A stretch of DNA of 64,000 nucleotides from Bdellovibrio bacteriovorus str. Tiberius. GTDB lineage: Bacteria; Bdellovibrionota; Bdellovibrionia; Bdellovibrionales; Bdellovibrionaceae. The notes beneath the pieces were generated by a model, which saw only the letters and a program-made list of their open reading frames with translations, was not told where the DNA came from and did no database searches. The stretch lies in contig NC_019567.1 of assembly GCF_000317895.1 (NCBI RefSeq), positions 1,116,001 to 1,180,000 on the forward strand. Reading direction: 5' to 3'. Each line of letters starts with the position of its first letter. Within the stretch, counting starts at the first letter, position 1. Of this stretch, positions 32,370 to 41,191 are shown one piece after another. A program made the translations under genes and the position numbers.

Positions 32370-33356
32370 ATGAAACGTTCTTTGAACAATCGCGGTATTG
32401 CATTGGTTCAGGTGATGATTGCGATCGGATTGATAGGAGTTATTTCTCTCGGTGTAATGACCTTGGCCGACAATATGTTTAAGAATCACGAGAGGGCTTC
32501 TAGGCTTCAGGAAGAGCTGGAGTTTAGACAGACCTTGATTAAGCACTTTTCTGATCAGGCGAGCTGTACGAATAGTATTAAAAATATTGGACCGGCAGGA
32601 AGTGCATCTGGTGACATTGCGGCAGGGGCAACAGGCACACAATCAATTAAATGGGATGGGTATTTTTGGGGAACTTTACGTGGATCAGATGGCAAGTTGA
32701 TCAATTGTCCCTCTGCTCCTGCAACAACGAAGTTTTGTCCTTCCTATAACAATAACACAGAGCTTAGCTTCGGTAAAATTCGTACGAATCGAGTTTCTAC
32801 TTTGAAGTACGATGCTACTCCGGGATTTAAAATGGCCGAGCTGACTTACGGATACTTGTCTGCTTCTGGGGAAGATAAGACTGGAAAAATTAAGATTTGG
32901 ACAAAGGTGGATACGGCAGGACGCATTGAGTATTGTGCAGGGGCGGAGTCTGTTGACTATGACAAAGTGACAGCGACGATTTGCGAGCAATTCAATGTCG
33001 ATGGAAAAAAAGGCGTCTATAATCCGATTGCCAAATCTTGTACGCTAGAAGCGACACATACGACAATCGTTACGTCTCCGGCGCCAACCGGCACGCCGGT
33101 TCCGCCAACTGGAACCTATGCGGTTGAGGTAGTTGGCTTTAATGGTCCACAATTCGAAAAATCGTGTCCAAATGGGGTGTCGAGCTGGAATCTTTCTTAT
33201 TCGAAATGCTTCGGATTTTCAGGCACCTATCCAGGGATGGGGGACCAGGCTCAGTGTACGCTTTCTGGGAATGCGGTTCGATGTACTCAGCCCGCTTGTA
33301 ATCAGGGGGCTTACTTGACTACAGAAGGTATCGTTAACTGTAAAAATGGTTCTTAG
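32370..33356 (+). CDS. Pilin-like protein with Gln at +5
   Basis: ATG 32370 follows GAGGGGGATGCT. The N terminus MKRSLNNRGIALVQVMIAIG has the type IV pilin/pseudopilin leader (basic stretch, Gly, hydrophobic helix) with Gln where Glu5 is normal. The helix leads to about 260 residues with Cys and a Pro/Thr-rich hinge (SPAPTGTPVPPTGTYA) before a Cys-rich C-terminal domain. Predicted to be inserted in the inner membrane and cleaved by prepilin peptidase. It is 53 bp before the cytochrome gene, so may lead that operon. Compare the pilin-like gene at 708-1793, which shares the same substitution. Confidence 0.75.
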   Translation: MKRSLNNRGIALVQVMIAIGLIGVISLGVMTLADNMFKNHERASRLQEELEFRQTLIKHFSDQASCTNSIKNIGPAGSASGDIAAGATGTQSIKWDGYFWGTLRGSDGKLINCPSAPATTKFCPSYNNNTELSFGKIRTNRVSTLKYDATPGFKMAELTYGYLSASGEDKTGKIKIWTKVDTAGRIEYCAGAESVDYDKVTATICEQFNVDGKKGVYNPIAKSCTLEATHTTIVTSPAPTGTPVPPTGTYAVEVVGFNGPQFEKSCPNGVSSWNLSYSKCFGFSGTYPGMGDQAQCTLSGNAVRCTQPACNQGAYLTTEGIVNCKNGS

Positions 33357-33409
33357 TGAGGGTGAATATTCTCCGTAGCTAATAGGCTTAATAAGACGAG
33401 GGAGGGGAG

Positions 33410-34840
33410 ATGCGATCCTTACTACTTATCAATTTTGGTTTGGTCCTATTGTTCGCTCAGTCTTCATTTGGTGGCGATGCGCAGGGATTCGCGCGTTGCT
33501 ACGCTCAGATCGTAGCTCGCCCAGTTCCAGTTCGTCATGAACTTCTTTTAAAAGTGAAGTCGGGGCAGATTTCTCTTGCAGATGCATGTATGTCACTGCT
33601 GGATTGGGGTAACATGACAGCGGACGGCAAACTGCAGCGTACTGACAGTCTTGCAATTTCGGTGTTGAATAACTTTTATAGTTTTCACAGGACTTGGTTT
33701 CCGACTGCAATTAAAGATCAAGTTCTAGGGTATCAGCATGAATTTGACTTTCCAACGGACTCATTTGTTGAATTCAGTGCGCCTGCACTTTTGATGACCT
33801 CTTCATTGTTTAATAAAACACCGTACAAAGATGTTTTATCGGGAACTGCCGTGGTGGCGCCTCATCGAGCGGTTGCGCCGGTGAAGGTTGATTTTGTTGA
33901 AAGTCTCGCGGTCCGAGGTCTCGCCATAAGAGCGGGTACAGAAGCCCCTTTTTCCGGGACGGGACTTCTAACGGGATTGTATGAGTCCAAGGCCTCTGTT
34001 GTCGTCGGTGACTATTTCGTACCGAAGATGGGCGACTTCGGTAAAGTGGCGCAGGATGTTGGGGCTACGCCGTTAGTTGATATTCTAAAAGGTCTTGGTG
34101 GGGGAATTTTAGGGCAACCGGGATTCTTTCTTTTGAACAGTGGACATGCCAAAGGTGTACTATATGACGGAGCTAGTAAGCTGCCCCGAAAATGGGCAAA
34201 GGCAGCATTGGAAAGTATGCTGTGTCTGAATCTTCCTGCGTTGCGAGAACGCGATATTTCCGAATACTACGCACCAAATTCTACGACTCCATTTAGAGCT
34301 TCCTCAAGTTGCATCACCTGTCACGCGACCATGGATCAGATGGCTCTTTCAGCGCGGAATCTATTTGTCGCAGAGACTGCCGGCGGTAATAACCAGAAAG
34401 TGATCTTAGTGGGGCGCTTTCCTGCCACTAAAGAGGTTAGAGGGTATTCCTGGCCGTCAGAGCCCGTGGCGGACTTTTATAAAGAGTCCACTAAAGGACG
34501 TATTTTCTATCGTTCCTTCTCTACAGGTCAGCTTGTCAATGAAACAACGGAAAATCTTGAGGATCTTGGTGGGAAGCTCGCCAATAAGGACGAATTTTAC
34601 CAGTGCGCAGCGAAGAGATATTTCAAGTATTTTACCGGCTACGATGTTGCTCTGTACGACAGATCTGATCCTCAAAATGAATCTCTAAATCGTTCATTGG
34701 CCGCGAAAGATATCGAACTGAGAAAGTTTGTTGAAGGCCTTGGTCAAGGATTGAGAGAAACCCAGTCTCTGCGTGATCTTGTTAGACGAATAATCGATTC
34801 ACCATACTATCAATCTTATAATCGAGGTGCTTATGAATAA
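33410..34840 (+). CDS. Exported c-type cytochrome-like protein (planctomycete-type)
   Basis: A 476-residue protein with a signal peptide (MRSLLLINFGLVLLFAQSSF) and one heme motif, SSCITCHATMDQMALSA (CxxCH at about residue 300). The heme motif followed by M-D, and the C-terminal FYQCAAKRYFKYFTGYDV and LVRRIIDSPYYQ, match the DUF1588/DUF1585-type cytochromes known from planctomycetes and predators. It overlaps the next gene, a Tat-exported DUF1501-like protein, by 8 bp. In other bacteria such pairs are thought to work together in polymer breakdown or cell-envelope functions; the exact role is unknown. Confidence 0.7.
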   Translation: MRSLLLINFGLVLLFAQSSFGGDAQGFARCYAQIVARPVPVRHELLLKVKSGQISLADACMSLLDWGNMTADGKLQRTDSLAISVLNNFYSFHRTWFPTAIKDQVLGYQHEFDFPTDSFVEFSAPALLMTSSLFNKTPYKDVLSGTAVVAPHRAVAPVKVDFVESLAVRGLAIRAGTEAPFSGTGLLTGLYESKASVVVGDYFVPKMGDFGKVAQDVGATPLVDILKGLGGGILGQPGFFLLNSGHAKGVLYDGASKLPRKWAKAALESMLCLNLPALRERDISEYYAPNSTTPFRASSSCITCHATMDQMALSARNLFVAETAGGNNQKVILVGRFPATKEVRGYSWPSEPVADFYKESTKGRIFYRSFSTGQLVNETTENLEDLGGKLANKDEFYQCAAKRYFKYFTGYDVALYDRSDPQNESLNRSLAAKDIELRKFVEGLGQGLRETQSLRDLVRRIIDSPYYQSYNRGAYE

Positions 34841-36569
34841 CGGGCGAAGAGGATTTCTGAAGAAAACAGCCGTTGTTGGTGGCTCGATTCTGACGGCAGG
34901 TGTTGTTGAAACATTGCTATCTAAAATTGGAGCAGGTTTTATTCAACAAGCCAGAGCGGAGTCTTTGGGTATGCATAATGATACCCGGAGACATATTGCT
35001 GTGTGGCTGTATGGAGGCCCACCACGGTATGCCTTTGATCAATGGGTCAAGGCATATGATGGAGATAATATTGTCTCTAATCCTTATGTGGCCACCGCGT
35101 TTACCAAATCTGGAAGTAAATATTCGGGCATGGAGTATAAGACCTTTAAGTATAATGGGTTTAACGTGCCTCATTTGTTCAGTCTCAATTTGAAAGATGG
35201 TCAGGGTAACATGCGTCCGGCCGTTGATGTGCTGGACAATATGTTGATTGTGCGAGGATTTGGCACCGGATTTGACGGTCATGATACGAACAAACTATTG
35301 GTTCAGATTCCCGTAACTGGCTTACCTAGTATGAGTGGCCTTTTAGCAGATCAATCGGAACGCCTATTTGCATCGATTCAGTTTGGGCGGACCGGGGTTC
35401 CGTTTAGTTCTCAAAAGAACAAAGCTGTAACTATTGCTGGTTCAGGATATTTGAATGATTTGATGAGGGGATTTGCCCTGGGTTCGGACGTGCAAGGCAT
35501 TTCATTGGGGAAAGAGCAGTATTCAAGTGCATATGATAACACGATGGCATATTTAAAATCATACGCGCGTTCCAATAGACTTGGGGCTTCGATTTTAAAT
35601 AAAAATCTTGAAAATGCTGCAAAGAAGATGAAAGAAGGGATTTCAGATGCCGACGCTTTTTGGGCGCCGGCCGTAAGCCGGTATAGAAATGCAATCGAAG
35701 GGTCTGCTCAATTGTTGAATATTGCAGGCATCAATGATGGTCCCATATTGGCACAAAATCTTTCCATGCAGGATTTGCTAATCTTCGGGATGGTAGATTT
35801 GACCGTAGATGGAAAAAGGATTACCCAAGCCCAAAATGTTAAGTTAGCCAATGATTTTGATTTGGGTTTGCTTATCCGAAACTTGAAGTTTAATGATTTT
35901 GCAGAACAGATGGCACTTGCTGAGTATTGCATTGTTAAAGATCTGACCTCATCGGTTTTGGTTGGGGCGACCAACTTTAATAATATCAATGTTCGAACAC
36001 CGACTGGAACAAACGACGCCATTCACGATGCAATGAGTGAGGGTAAGAGGAATCTGCCGTACTGTCACACAGACATGGACAACCAGACTCACGCACCTGT
36101 GTCCGTCATGTTGTCACATGGTTTCTATTCTGGCATTCTTGGGGGAATTTTAGAGATGCGTGATGCTTTGAAGAAGCAAACGAGCAACGGAGTGAATCTT
36201 TGGGATGAGTCTGTTATTCAAGTCTCGAGTGAGTTTGCTAGAAATGTGGATACGAATGGCAAAACCACGCCGCATGGGTTTCAAAATATGGTTACCAGCG
36301 CATTTTCAGGAGCCATCAAGCGCGGCCCGTATTTGGTCGGAAATATTTTGCAACGGACCGGAACACATGGAACGAATGGGTATGGGGCGGCTATCGGCGA
36401 GGGTTATCCAGTAAAAGGAATTCCAGGGCCTGCTATGGTTAATGCCACATTGGCGCAAATTATGCGCGTCAAGGAAAACCCGTGGGAAAATACAGCGCCG
36501 TCCTTAATTGACTTCAATGAATCAACGGGCGTTGTCAGTTCAAGATTTGGAAAAGCTAAAGTTGCTTAG
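34833..36569 (+). CDS. Tat-exported DUF1501-like protein
   Basis: ATG 34833 follows CGAGGTGCTT. MNNGRRGFLKKTAVVGGSIL is a twin-arginine signal (RRGFLKK). The mature 535 residues contain IAVWLYGGPPRYAFDQW, an FGTGFDGHDTNK segment and, near the C terminus, VIQVSSEFARNVDTNGKTTP with HGFQN after it, as in the SEF-R...HG block of DUF1501/alkaline-phosphatase-like proteins. It probably binds metal in the periplasm and folds before export. It is coupled to the cytochrome-like gene by overlap and followed by a lipoprotein gene after 24 bp, a three-gene unit. Confidence 0.7.
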   Translation: MNNGRRGFLKKTAVVGGSILTAGVVETLLSKIGAGFIQQARAESLGMHNDTRRHIAVWLYGGPPRYAFDQWVKAYDGDNIVSNPYVATAFTKSGSKYSGMEYKTFKYNGFNVPHLFSLNLKDGQGNMRPAVDVLDNMLIVRGFGTGFDGHDTNKLLVQIPVTGLPSMSGLLADQSERLFASIQFGRTGVPFSSQKNKAVTIAGSGYLNDLMRGFALGSDVQGISLGKEQYSSAYDNTMAYLKSYARSNRLGASILNKNLENAAKKMKEGISDADAFWAPAVSRYRNAIEGSAQLLNIAGINDGPILAQNLSMQDLLIFGMVDLTVDGKRITQAQNVKLANDFDLGLLIRNLKFNDFAEQMALAEYCIVKDLTSSVLVGATNFNNINVRTPTGTNDAIHDAMSEGKRNLPYCHTDMDNQTHAPVSVMLSHGFYSGILGGILEMRDALKKQTSNGVNLWDESVIQVSSEFARNVDTNGKTTPHGFQNMVTSAFSGAIKRGPYLVGNILQRTGTHGTNGYGAAIGEGYPVKGIPGPAMVNATLAQIMRVKENPWENTAPSLIDFNESTGVVSSRFGKAKVA

Positions 36570-36593
36570 TGTCCGAGCCATAGGGGGATGCTT

Positions 36594-37292
36594 ATGAAAT
36601 CAAGTTATTTCAAGGTGGGTGCTGGGATATTGGTGTCATTTGCTTTATTGCAGGGATTCCAAAACTGTGCCCCCGCCTTGCAAATGTCAGGTCAAAGTGA
36701 CGATTTAAGGTCTGTAGAGACACCAGTAGCGCAACCTGTGGATCATCCTGGCGGAAGTAAGCCGGGACTGACATCTCAGCACCCATTAATGGCCAATAGG
36801 AAATACGTCGCGGCTTTAATCGAAGATGTATTTACATTTTCTGGCATGACTGATCCTCAATTCAATGCGCTTAGAGCAATGGTGAACGCCTGGGTTAACA
36901 GAGAGCCCGGCTTATTTGGCTATCCGTGTGACCCGAAATTCGAGGAAGTTCATTGTAATGGGACCATTTTAGCGCCCATGGATGCGGGCGCTAATTCTTT
37001 GCGGACTGCATATAAAATGCAGCTTTGTCGGGCCATTTTAGATAAGAACGAGTATGTCGAGGGACTGATGGTTAAGGTTGCAGGAAGCAAAACTGCCGCG
37101 CCGACAGAAACCGCAGTTACGAATCTATACGAGCTTTTCTATCGTGGAGATAGTGTGGCAGATGAATTGGTATCAGCATTCTTAGCATCAGATAAAGGAA
37201 TGTTGACCTTGAATCCGAAGATTTCCGTGATAGATAGATGGCGCTATTTGACATTAGCCATCTGCGACTCGTCTGGATGGGAATTGCTGTGA
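36594..37292 (+). CDS. Lipoprotein of the cytochrome/DUF1501 operon
   Basis: ATG 36594 follows AGGGGGATGCTT. The signal ends with lipobox FQNC (about residue 25), then PALQMSG, a common N-terminal look for Bdellovibrio lipoproteins. The mature part reads HPLMANRKYVAALIEDVF, LRTAYKMQLCRAILDKNEY and YRGDSVADELVSAFLASD, helical, with Cys residues. The HPLM-x-N-R-x-Y-V pattern recalls the N-terminal domain of the cytochromes that pair with DUF1501, so it may be a separated domain of that system. A terminator follows. Confidence 0.6.
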   Translation: MKSSYFKVGAGILVSFALLQGFQNCAPALQMSGQSDDLRSVETPVAQPVDHPGGSKPGLTSQHPLMANRKYVAALIEDVFTFSGMTDPQFNALRAMVNAWVNREPGLFGYPCDPKFEEVHCNGTILAPMDAGANSLRTAYKMQLCRAILDKNEYVEGLMVKVAGSKTAAPTETAVTNLYELFYRGDSVADELVSAFLASDKGMLTLNPKISVIDRWRYLTLAICDSSGWELL

Positions 37293-37309
37293 CTAGATCA
37301 TGTAAAATC

Positions 37310-37351
37310 CTGCCCAGGTTCTGTCTCTCTCAGTTCCCGGGCAGATTTTTT
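37310..37351 (+). terminator. Rho-independent terminator
   Basis: CTGCCCAGG and CCCGGGCAG pair with one mismatch, followed by ATTTTTTG. It ends the 32370/33410-37292 gene group. Confidence 0.75.
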
Positions 37352-37358
37352 GTGGAAA

Positions 37359-37838
37359 TTAGTTAGCAGATTCTAAAAGCCTCAGATTATCAATAAGCTG
37401 TTGTACGATCTCGTTGTCTCTTTGAATTAGGATAGCATTTGATTTCTTAAAGATGCCGCTTGCTTGAACCTGAATACCAATTACGGTAGTCTCCGCTGGA
37501 CCGGAATCGATAAGATCTTCTTCTACTAGATCACCAACGCATAACGTTTGAGCCTTTCCCTTAAGGCAGGTCCCAGAGCCAATCGCAAAAATTTCTGTTC
37601 CGTGTGTTGGTACGCCATTTACCGAGTATAGAAGGCGCGTGTTGCTACCATTCTGATATCTGATGTCAGTGATTACACCCCTTCTAGGCAGGCTGAAGTC
37701 TTTATTCACTAAAACTGGGTCATTCATATTAAGCTTAATTTGTCGACCATCTTGAGTGGTGACGGCGTGAGCCTGACTTGTGACCAAAAATAGTGATGCA
37801 AGCGCCATAAGAACTTTTTTTGCAGCTGTTTGATTCAT
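37359..37838 (-). CDS. Small exported protein
   Basis: A 159-residue protein with signal peptide ending QAHAV. The mature part is beta-rich (DPVLVNKDFSLPRRGVITDI, NTRLLYSVNGVPTHGTEIF) with a short Cys pair in SGTCLKGKAQTLCVGD. No family recognised. A sigma-54-type promoter and tandem motif lie immediately upstream in an arrangement almost identical to that of the 31131 hydrolase. Confidence 0.65.
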   Translation of the reverse strand: MNQTAAKKVLMALASLFLVTSQAHAVTTQDGRQIKLNMNDPVLVNKDFSLPRRGVITDIRYQNGSNTRLLYSVNGVPTHGTEIFAIGSGTCLKGKAQTLCVGDLVEEDLIDSGPAETTVIGIQVQASGIFKKSNAILIQRDNEIVQQLIDNLRLLESAN

Positions 37839-37871
37839 ATATATCCTCCAAATAGGTATATGTGAAACTTA

Positions 37872-37887
37872 TGCAGCAGCTATGCCA
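37872..37887 (-). promoter_or_regulatory. Sigma-54-type promoter of the 37838 gene
   Basis: Minus strand TGGCATAGCTGCTGCA: GG-N10-GC, good -24 (TGGCAT) and -12 (CTGCA) boxes, 33 bp before the start. Confidence 0.7.
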
Positions 37888-37933
37888 ATATCAGTACGTA
37901 TGTAATGTCGCCGCCGCCATATCCGGCGGCAGC

Positions 37934-37948
37934 GACATGCGGGACATG
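37934..37948 (-). promoter_or_regulatory. Tandem enhancer-like motif
   Basis: Minus strand CATGTCCCGCATGTC, two GCATGTC units with a 9-bp period, 46 bp upstream of the -24 box. Confidence 0.6.
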
Positions 37949-37958
37949 TGTATTCTTC

Positions 37959-38699
37959 TTAGAGAGATGTTATTTTTTTGGCGATGATATCGGCTGCTTT
38001 TTTTACACTAGCTTCGTCAGGGTGTAGACCATCGACAGTTTTGAAGTTGTTCTTCCATACATCTAAATAGATAACACCTGGAATTTGGGATACCTGTTGC
38101 TTGAATCTATTTACAAGATAGTTGTAGTCATTTTGATTGATCAAGTTAGGAAGCTGGAAAGCTGCACCGATAATAGTAAGATCTAGGTCTTTCCACGCAG
38201 GGTAGCCTGTGACAATAAGTCTAATTCCATTAGAGGAGGCAATTGAGGCCGTTTGTCGCAGGCTTTCAATAAGAACATTGTCGATATCTGCCGTAGAGCA
38301 AGGCACAGTGTGAAGGCAGTCATTCATAAGACTTGTTACAACGAATTTCGTTCTATTGTTGCCGTCGATCCAATGGGTGCGTGCAAGGAGCGCGTTCAAT
38401 TGTGATACATATCCTCGATATCCAGTTCCTGGAAGATCATAGCTACGTGCGCCACCCTGAGCCGTCGTTTGAACCCGTAGTTTTTTGGAAATAATTCTAT
38501 TGTTTTTGGTTAACGCGGTAGACAGCGTTTCGTGTGAACAACCAGAGAAACCCATCCCAGCAAGAGGTGATTGTTCTGGTGCGGCACATTCAGAGAAAGA
38601 GGCACCGATCATCCCAATGACAGAGTTTGTCGGCCATTGCTGAGCGAGGGAGACTGCTGGAACACACGCGAGCAGTACCGTAAAGATCATTGTTTTCAT
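37959..38699 (-). CDS. Exported SGNH-type hydrolase
   Basis: ATG 38699 follows AAAAAGGATTTTTA and gives signal peptide MKTMIFTVLLACVPAVSLAQ. SGNH/GDSL blocks are visible in order: GMIGASFSECAAP (Ser34 in G-A-S, for GDS), AQGGARSYD (Gly), VTSLMNDCLHT (Asn126) and VDGLHPDEAS (Asp223, His226 three residues apart). It is a secreted esterase/acyl-hydrolase candidate, acting perhaps on lipids, acetyl groups of polysaccharide or peptidoglycan. The neighbour upstream is a close paralogue in the same orientation. Four conserved Cys suggest disulfides. Confidence 0.8.
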   Translation of the reverse strand: MKTMIFTVLLACVPAVSLAQQWPTNSVIGMIGASFSECAAPEQSPLAGMGFSGCSHETLSTALTKNNRIISKKLRVQTTAQGGARSYDLPGTGYRGYVSQLNALLARTHWIDGNNRTKFVVTSLMNDCLHTVPCSTADIDNVLIESLRQTASIASSNGIRLIVTGYPAWKDLDLTIIGAAFQLPNLINQNDYNYLVNRFKQQVSQIPGVIYLDVWKNNFKTVDGLHPDEASVKKAADIIAKKITSL

Positions 38700-38819
38700 T
38701 AAAAATCCTTTTTGTTGTGTGTAGTCATCATGACTACGGTGCAATGATGTCCCTGAAGGTAATCAGTGGTCAAAGCTATATATACAAAAAGTACTTTAGT
38801 TTAGGGTTGGTGGAGGGAG

Positions 38820-38855
38820 TGTTTCCACACTCACGGCTAATGATGTGCGGAAACA
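38820..38855. promoter_or_regulatory. TGTTTC-N24-GAAACA dyad (site F)
   Basis: Perfect arms (TGTTTCC/GGAAACA), 24-bp spacer with weak inner ACAC/GTGC pairing, 121 bp before the SGNH start at 38699. Promoter-like TTTTTGTATATA lies between it and the gene, matching the paralogue. Confidence 0.65.
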
Positions 38856-38917
38856 GTACCTATGGATTGTTTCGATTCGAAACTCAAGAAGTCCAATTGA
38901 GTAGGCGCGTAGACTTT

Positions 38918-39658
38918 TTATAGAGATGTTATCGTTTTTGCGATGAGATCTGCCGCCTTTTCTACGCTGGCCTCATCCGGATGCAATCCATCGATAGTTT
39001 TGAAATTGTGCTTCCATACATCTAGATAGATAACGCCCGGTATTTGAGAAACCTGCTGTTCGAATCTAGTTTTAAGATAGTTATAATCTTGTTCACTGAT
39101 CAAGTTTGGAAGTTGGAAAATGCCACCAATAAGAGCAAGATTGAGGTCTTGCCAGTCAGGATAACCGGTAACAATTAGCTTGATGCCTTTGGAAGAAGCA
39201 ATTTGTGCCGTTTGGCGAACACCTTCTATAAGTACATTGTCGATGTCAGAGGTAGTGCATGGTACAGTGTGAAGGCAATCATTCATAAGACTTGCGACTA
39301 CAACTTTTGTTCTGTTAGTGCCATCAATCCATTGAGTGCGTGTAAGAAGTGCATTTATTTGTGATACGTATCCTCTATACCCCGTGCCAGGAATGTCATA
39401 GCTACGTGCGCCACCTTGCGCCAATGTTTGCACTCGCATTTTTTTTGAAGTGATTCTGGAGTTTTTTGTCAGCGCAGTAGAGAGCGTTTCGTAGGAGCAG
39501 CCGGCAAACCCCATACCCGCAAGTGGCGAGTTTTCCGGGGCTGCACACTCGGAGAAAGAGGCTCCGATCATTCCGATAACGGGGTTGGTAGGCCACTGCT
39601 GTGCAAGTGTTAGGGTTGGGATAGACGCCAATAGAATCGTTAAGATCATGGTTTTCAT
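38918..39658 (-). CDS. Exported SGNH-type hydrolase, tandem paralogue
   Basis: ATG 39658 gives signal peptide MKTMILTILLASIPTLTLAQ. The blocks GMIGASFSECAAP, AQGGARSYD, VASLMNDCLHT and IDGLHPDEAS keep the Ser, Gly, Asn and Asp-His residues of the other copy, with most residues identical by eye. It lies 218 bp upstream of its paralogue. Both have TGTTTC/GAAACA dyads and a shared CTAAAG...TTTTTGTATAT...TTTGACCA segment upstream, so they descend from a tandem duplication that included the promoter, and may be regulated together. Confidence 0.8.
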   Translation of the reverse strand: MKTMILTILLASIPTLTLAQQWPTNPVIGMIGASFSECAAPENSPLAGMGFAGCSYETLSTALTKNSRITSKKMRVQTLAQGGARSYDIPGTGYRGYVSQINALLTRTQWIDGTNRTKVVVASLMNDCLHTVPCTTSDIDNVLIEGVRQTAQIASSKGIKLIVTGYPDWQDLNLALIGGIFQLPNLISEQDYNYLKTRFEQQVSQIPGVIYLDVWKHNFKTIDGLHPDEASVEKAADLIAKTITSL

Positions 39659-39786
39659 AAAAAGCCTTTGGTTATTTGTGCCTATATTGAACAAATCGAA
39701 CGGTTTTCGCGGATGATGGTCCCGAAAAGAAGCCTGGTCAAAGGGATATACAAAAAATGCTTTAGGGCAGAATTGGTTTGAGGAGG

Positions 39787-39821
39787 TGTTTCCGGGTTCG
39801 AGAATCTTTTACACGGAAACG
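39787..39821. promoter_or_regulatory. TGTTTC-N23-GAAACA dyad (site G)
   Basis: TGTTTCCG and CGGAAACG arms, 23-bp spacer, between the divergent SGNH gene (129 bp) and LysM-like gene (88 bp). Confidence 0.6.
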
Positions 39822-39908
39822 GTAACTGCCATTTAGCTCGAATGGAGGCTCAGGATGTCTTGTTAAGAACCGATAAATTATTGAGGTTCCCTCGGGACAG
39901 GATTCATT

Positions 39909-41147
39909 ATGAGACCATATTGGGTAGCACATTGTAGGGTATTGTGGTTTGTGATGGCGAGTATCGTCCATATTGTACTTGTTTTTGCACCGGTTTCTTT
40001 TGCTGAGAGTCTGGAAAAAAAAGAAAGATACTTTTATGTAGTTGGCTCAGGAGAATCGTTGGGGATGATTCTGCGTACTTTAGGCATATCCCCGAAGTGG
40101 GGAGTTGGCGGAGCCGTAGATCGAGTGGTAATGGAAAATACACAGGTATTTTCAAGTGAAAAGTCTGCAAATTTAGTTTTTCCCGGAGAAAAGATATTTT
40201 TCGATGCCATAGATCAGAAACAGATAGATATTGGAATTGCGGCCGGATTTATTAGCCGAACCTCTCATGGGCACATTCAATTTCTATGTTCTAAAGAGGC
40301 TCTTTCCGCCTGGGAAGCCTTCCGGAGAGAGCTTGCAATCGATGTTGATCCTTATGATCCCCGTTACGCAACATTGGCACGAAAATGTCGCCATACGTTG
40401 GTCGGCCACCAAAGGATAATCGCATCAGATCTTGAAGAACCTATAAATATTGATAGCAATGGTGCAAAGCTCATAAAGTATGAGTCCGTGGACTTAAAGA
40501 CAAGGCGCTCGGGGTTGGGTCTGAATATTGGATTTGGATTCAGTAGGGAAGATTCGACTGACACGTCAAACGGTGCTTCAGCAACGTTACTAAGTGACCT
40601 TACTGTAGGATATAGCTTCGATTGGACTCAATATTGGTCAGAACGCTGGCAGACTGCATTCACTTTAAGTGCTGAACAAGCCAAATACAGACAGGTTGTC
40701 AGCGGGGCGGCTCAGAGCGATGAAATAGTGCTTGGGGGATTTGGCTTCTCAGTTGGCTATATTGGCAGTTGGGCGCTGTGGGATATTTCTATACGGCATC
40801 AACAGGAGCCTATAGTGCGTGCTGAGCAGATTGGGGATGCGACTATTGATGCTGTCGCGCAGACATTTGTCTCCGGAAGTGCTACTAAAGAAATAGTTTC
40901 TGCTGGTACTTTGTCCGCTGCTGGATTTGCGGGATTTGAATACGGCCTTGGAGCTTCGGTCGGGACTTTATATCGTGTGCAGTCTAGTTCTCGTTATTTT
41001 GGGGGAATTCTTTTAACTCAGGACTTGGTCGAAGGGCTACTGAGGTTACAAGTGAAGTTCTCTGAGCAGGAAACTCTTACCACCATTTCGGCCCAGCGTT
41101 CGAAGGATGTCCAAGCTCAGCTGGGATATGTATTCTTTTTGCCTTAG
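39909..41147 (+). CDS. Exported LysM-like protein with possible outer-membrane barrel
   Basis: A 412-residue protein. ATG 39909 is preceded by CGGGACAGGATTCATT; ATG 39954 is an alternative that gives a shorter signal peptide (to VSFA). The N-terminal module reads FYVVGSGESLGMILRTLGIS with NLVFPGEKIFF ~50 residues later, the LysM pattern (V-x-G-E-S-L ... F-P-G-x-x-I) that binds peptidoglycan. From about residue 200 to the end, strands alternate (LGLNIGFGFSRED, LSDLTVGYSFDWTQ, YGLGASVGTLYRV, VQAQLGYVFFLP), suggesting an 8-12 strand barrel. It could link the outer membrane to the cell wall, its own or that of the prey; inference. Confidence 0.65.
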   Translation: MRPYWVAHCRVLWFVMASIVHIVLVFAPVSFAESLEKKERYFYVVGSGESLGMILRTLGISPKWGVGGAVDRVVMENTQVFSSEKSANLVFPGEKIFFDAIDQKQIDIGIAAGFISRTSHGHIQFLCSKEALSAWEAFRRELAIDVDPYDPRYATLARKCRHTLVGHQRIIASDLEEPINIDSNGAKLIKYESVDLKTRRSGLGLNIGFGFSREDSTDTSNGASATLLSDLTVGYSFDWTQYWSERWQTAFTLSAEQAKYRQVVSGAAQSDEIVLGGFGFSVGYIGSWALWDISIRHQQEPIVRAEQIGDATIDAVAQTFVSGSATKEIVSAGTLSAAGFAGFEYGLGASVGTLYRVQSSSRYFGGILLTQDLVEGLLRLQVKFSEQETLTTISAQRSKDVQAQLGYVFFLP

Positions 41148-41158
41148 TGCTGTGGAAA

Positions 41159-41182
41159 GCCCCTGGTGAAGCAGGCAGGGGC
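41159..41182. terminator. Hairpin between convergent genes
   Basis: GCCCCTG and CAGGGGC pair perfectly over 7 bp around a 10-nt loop, between the stops at 41147 and 41192. No T-run, so termination is likely but not certain. Confidence 0.5.
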
Positions 41183-41191
41183 CAGAACAAG

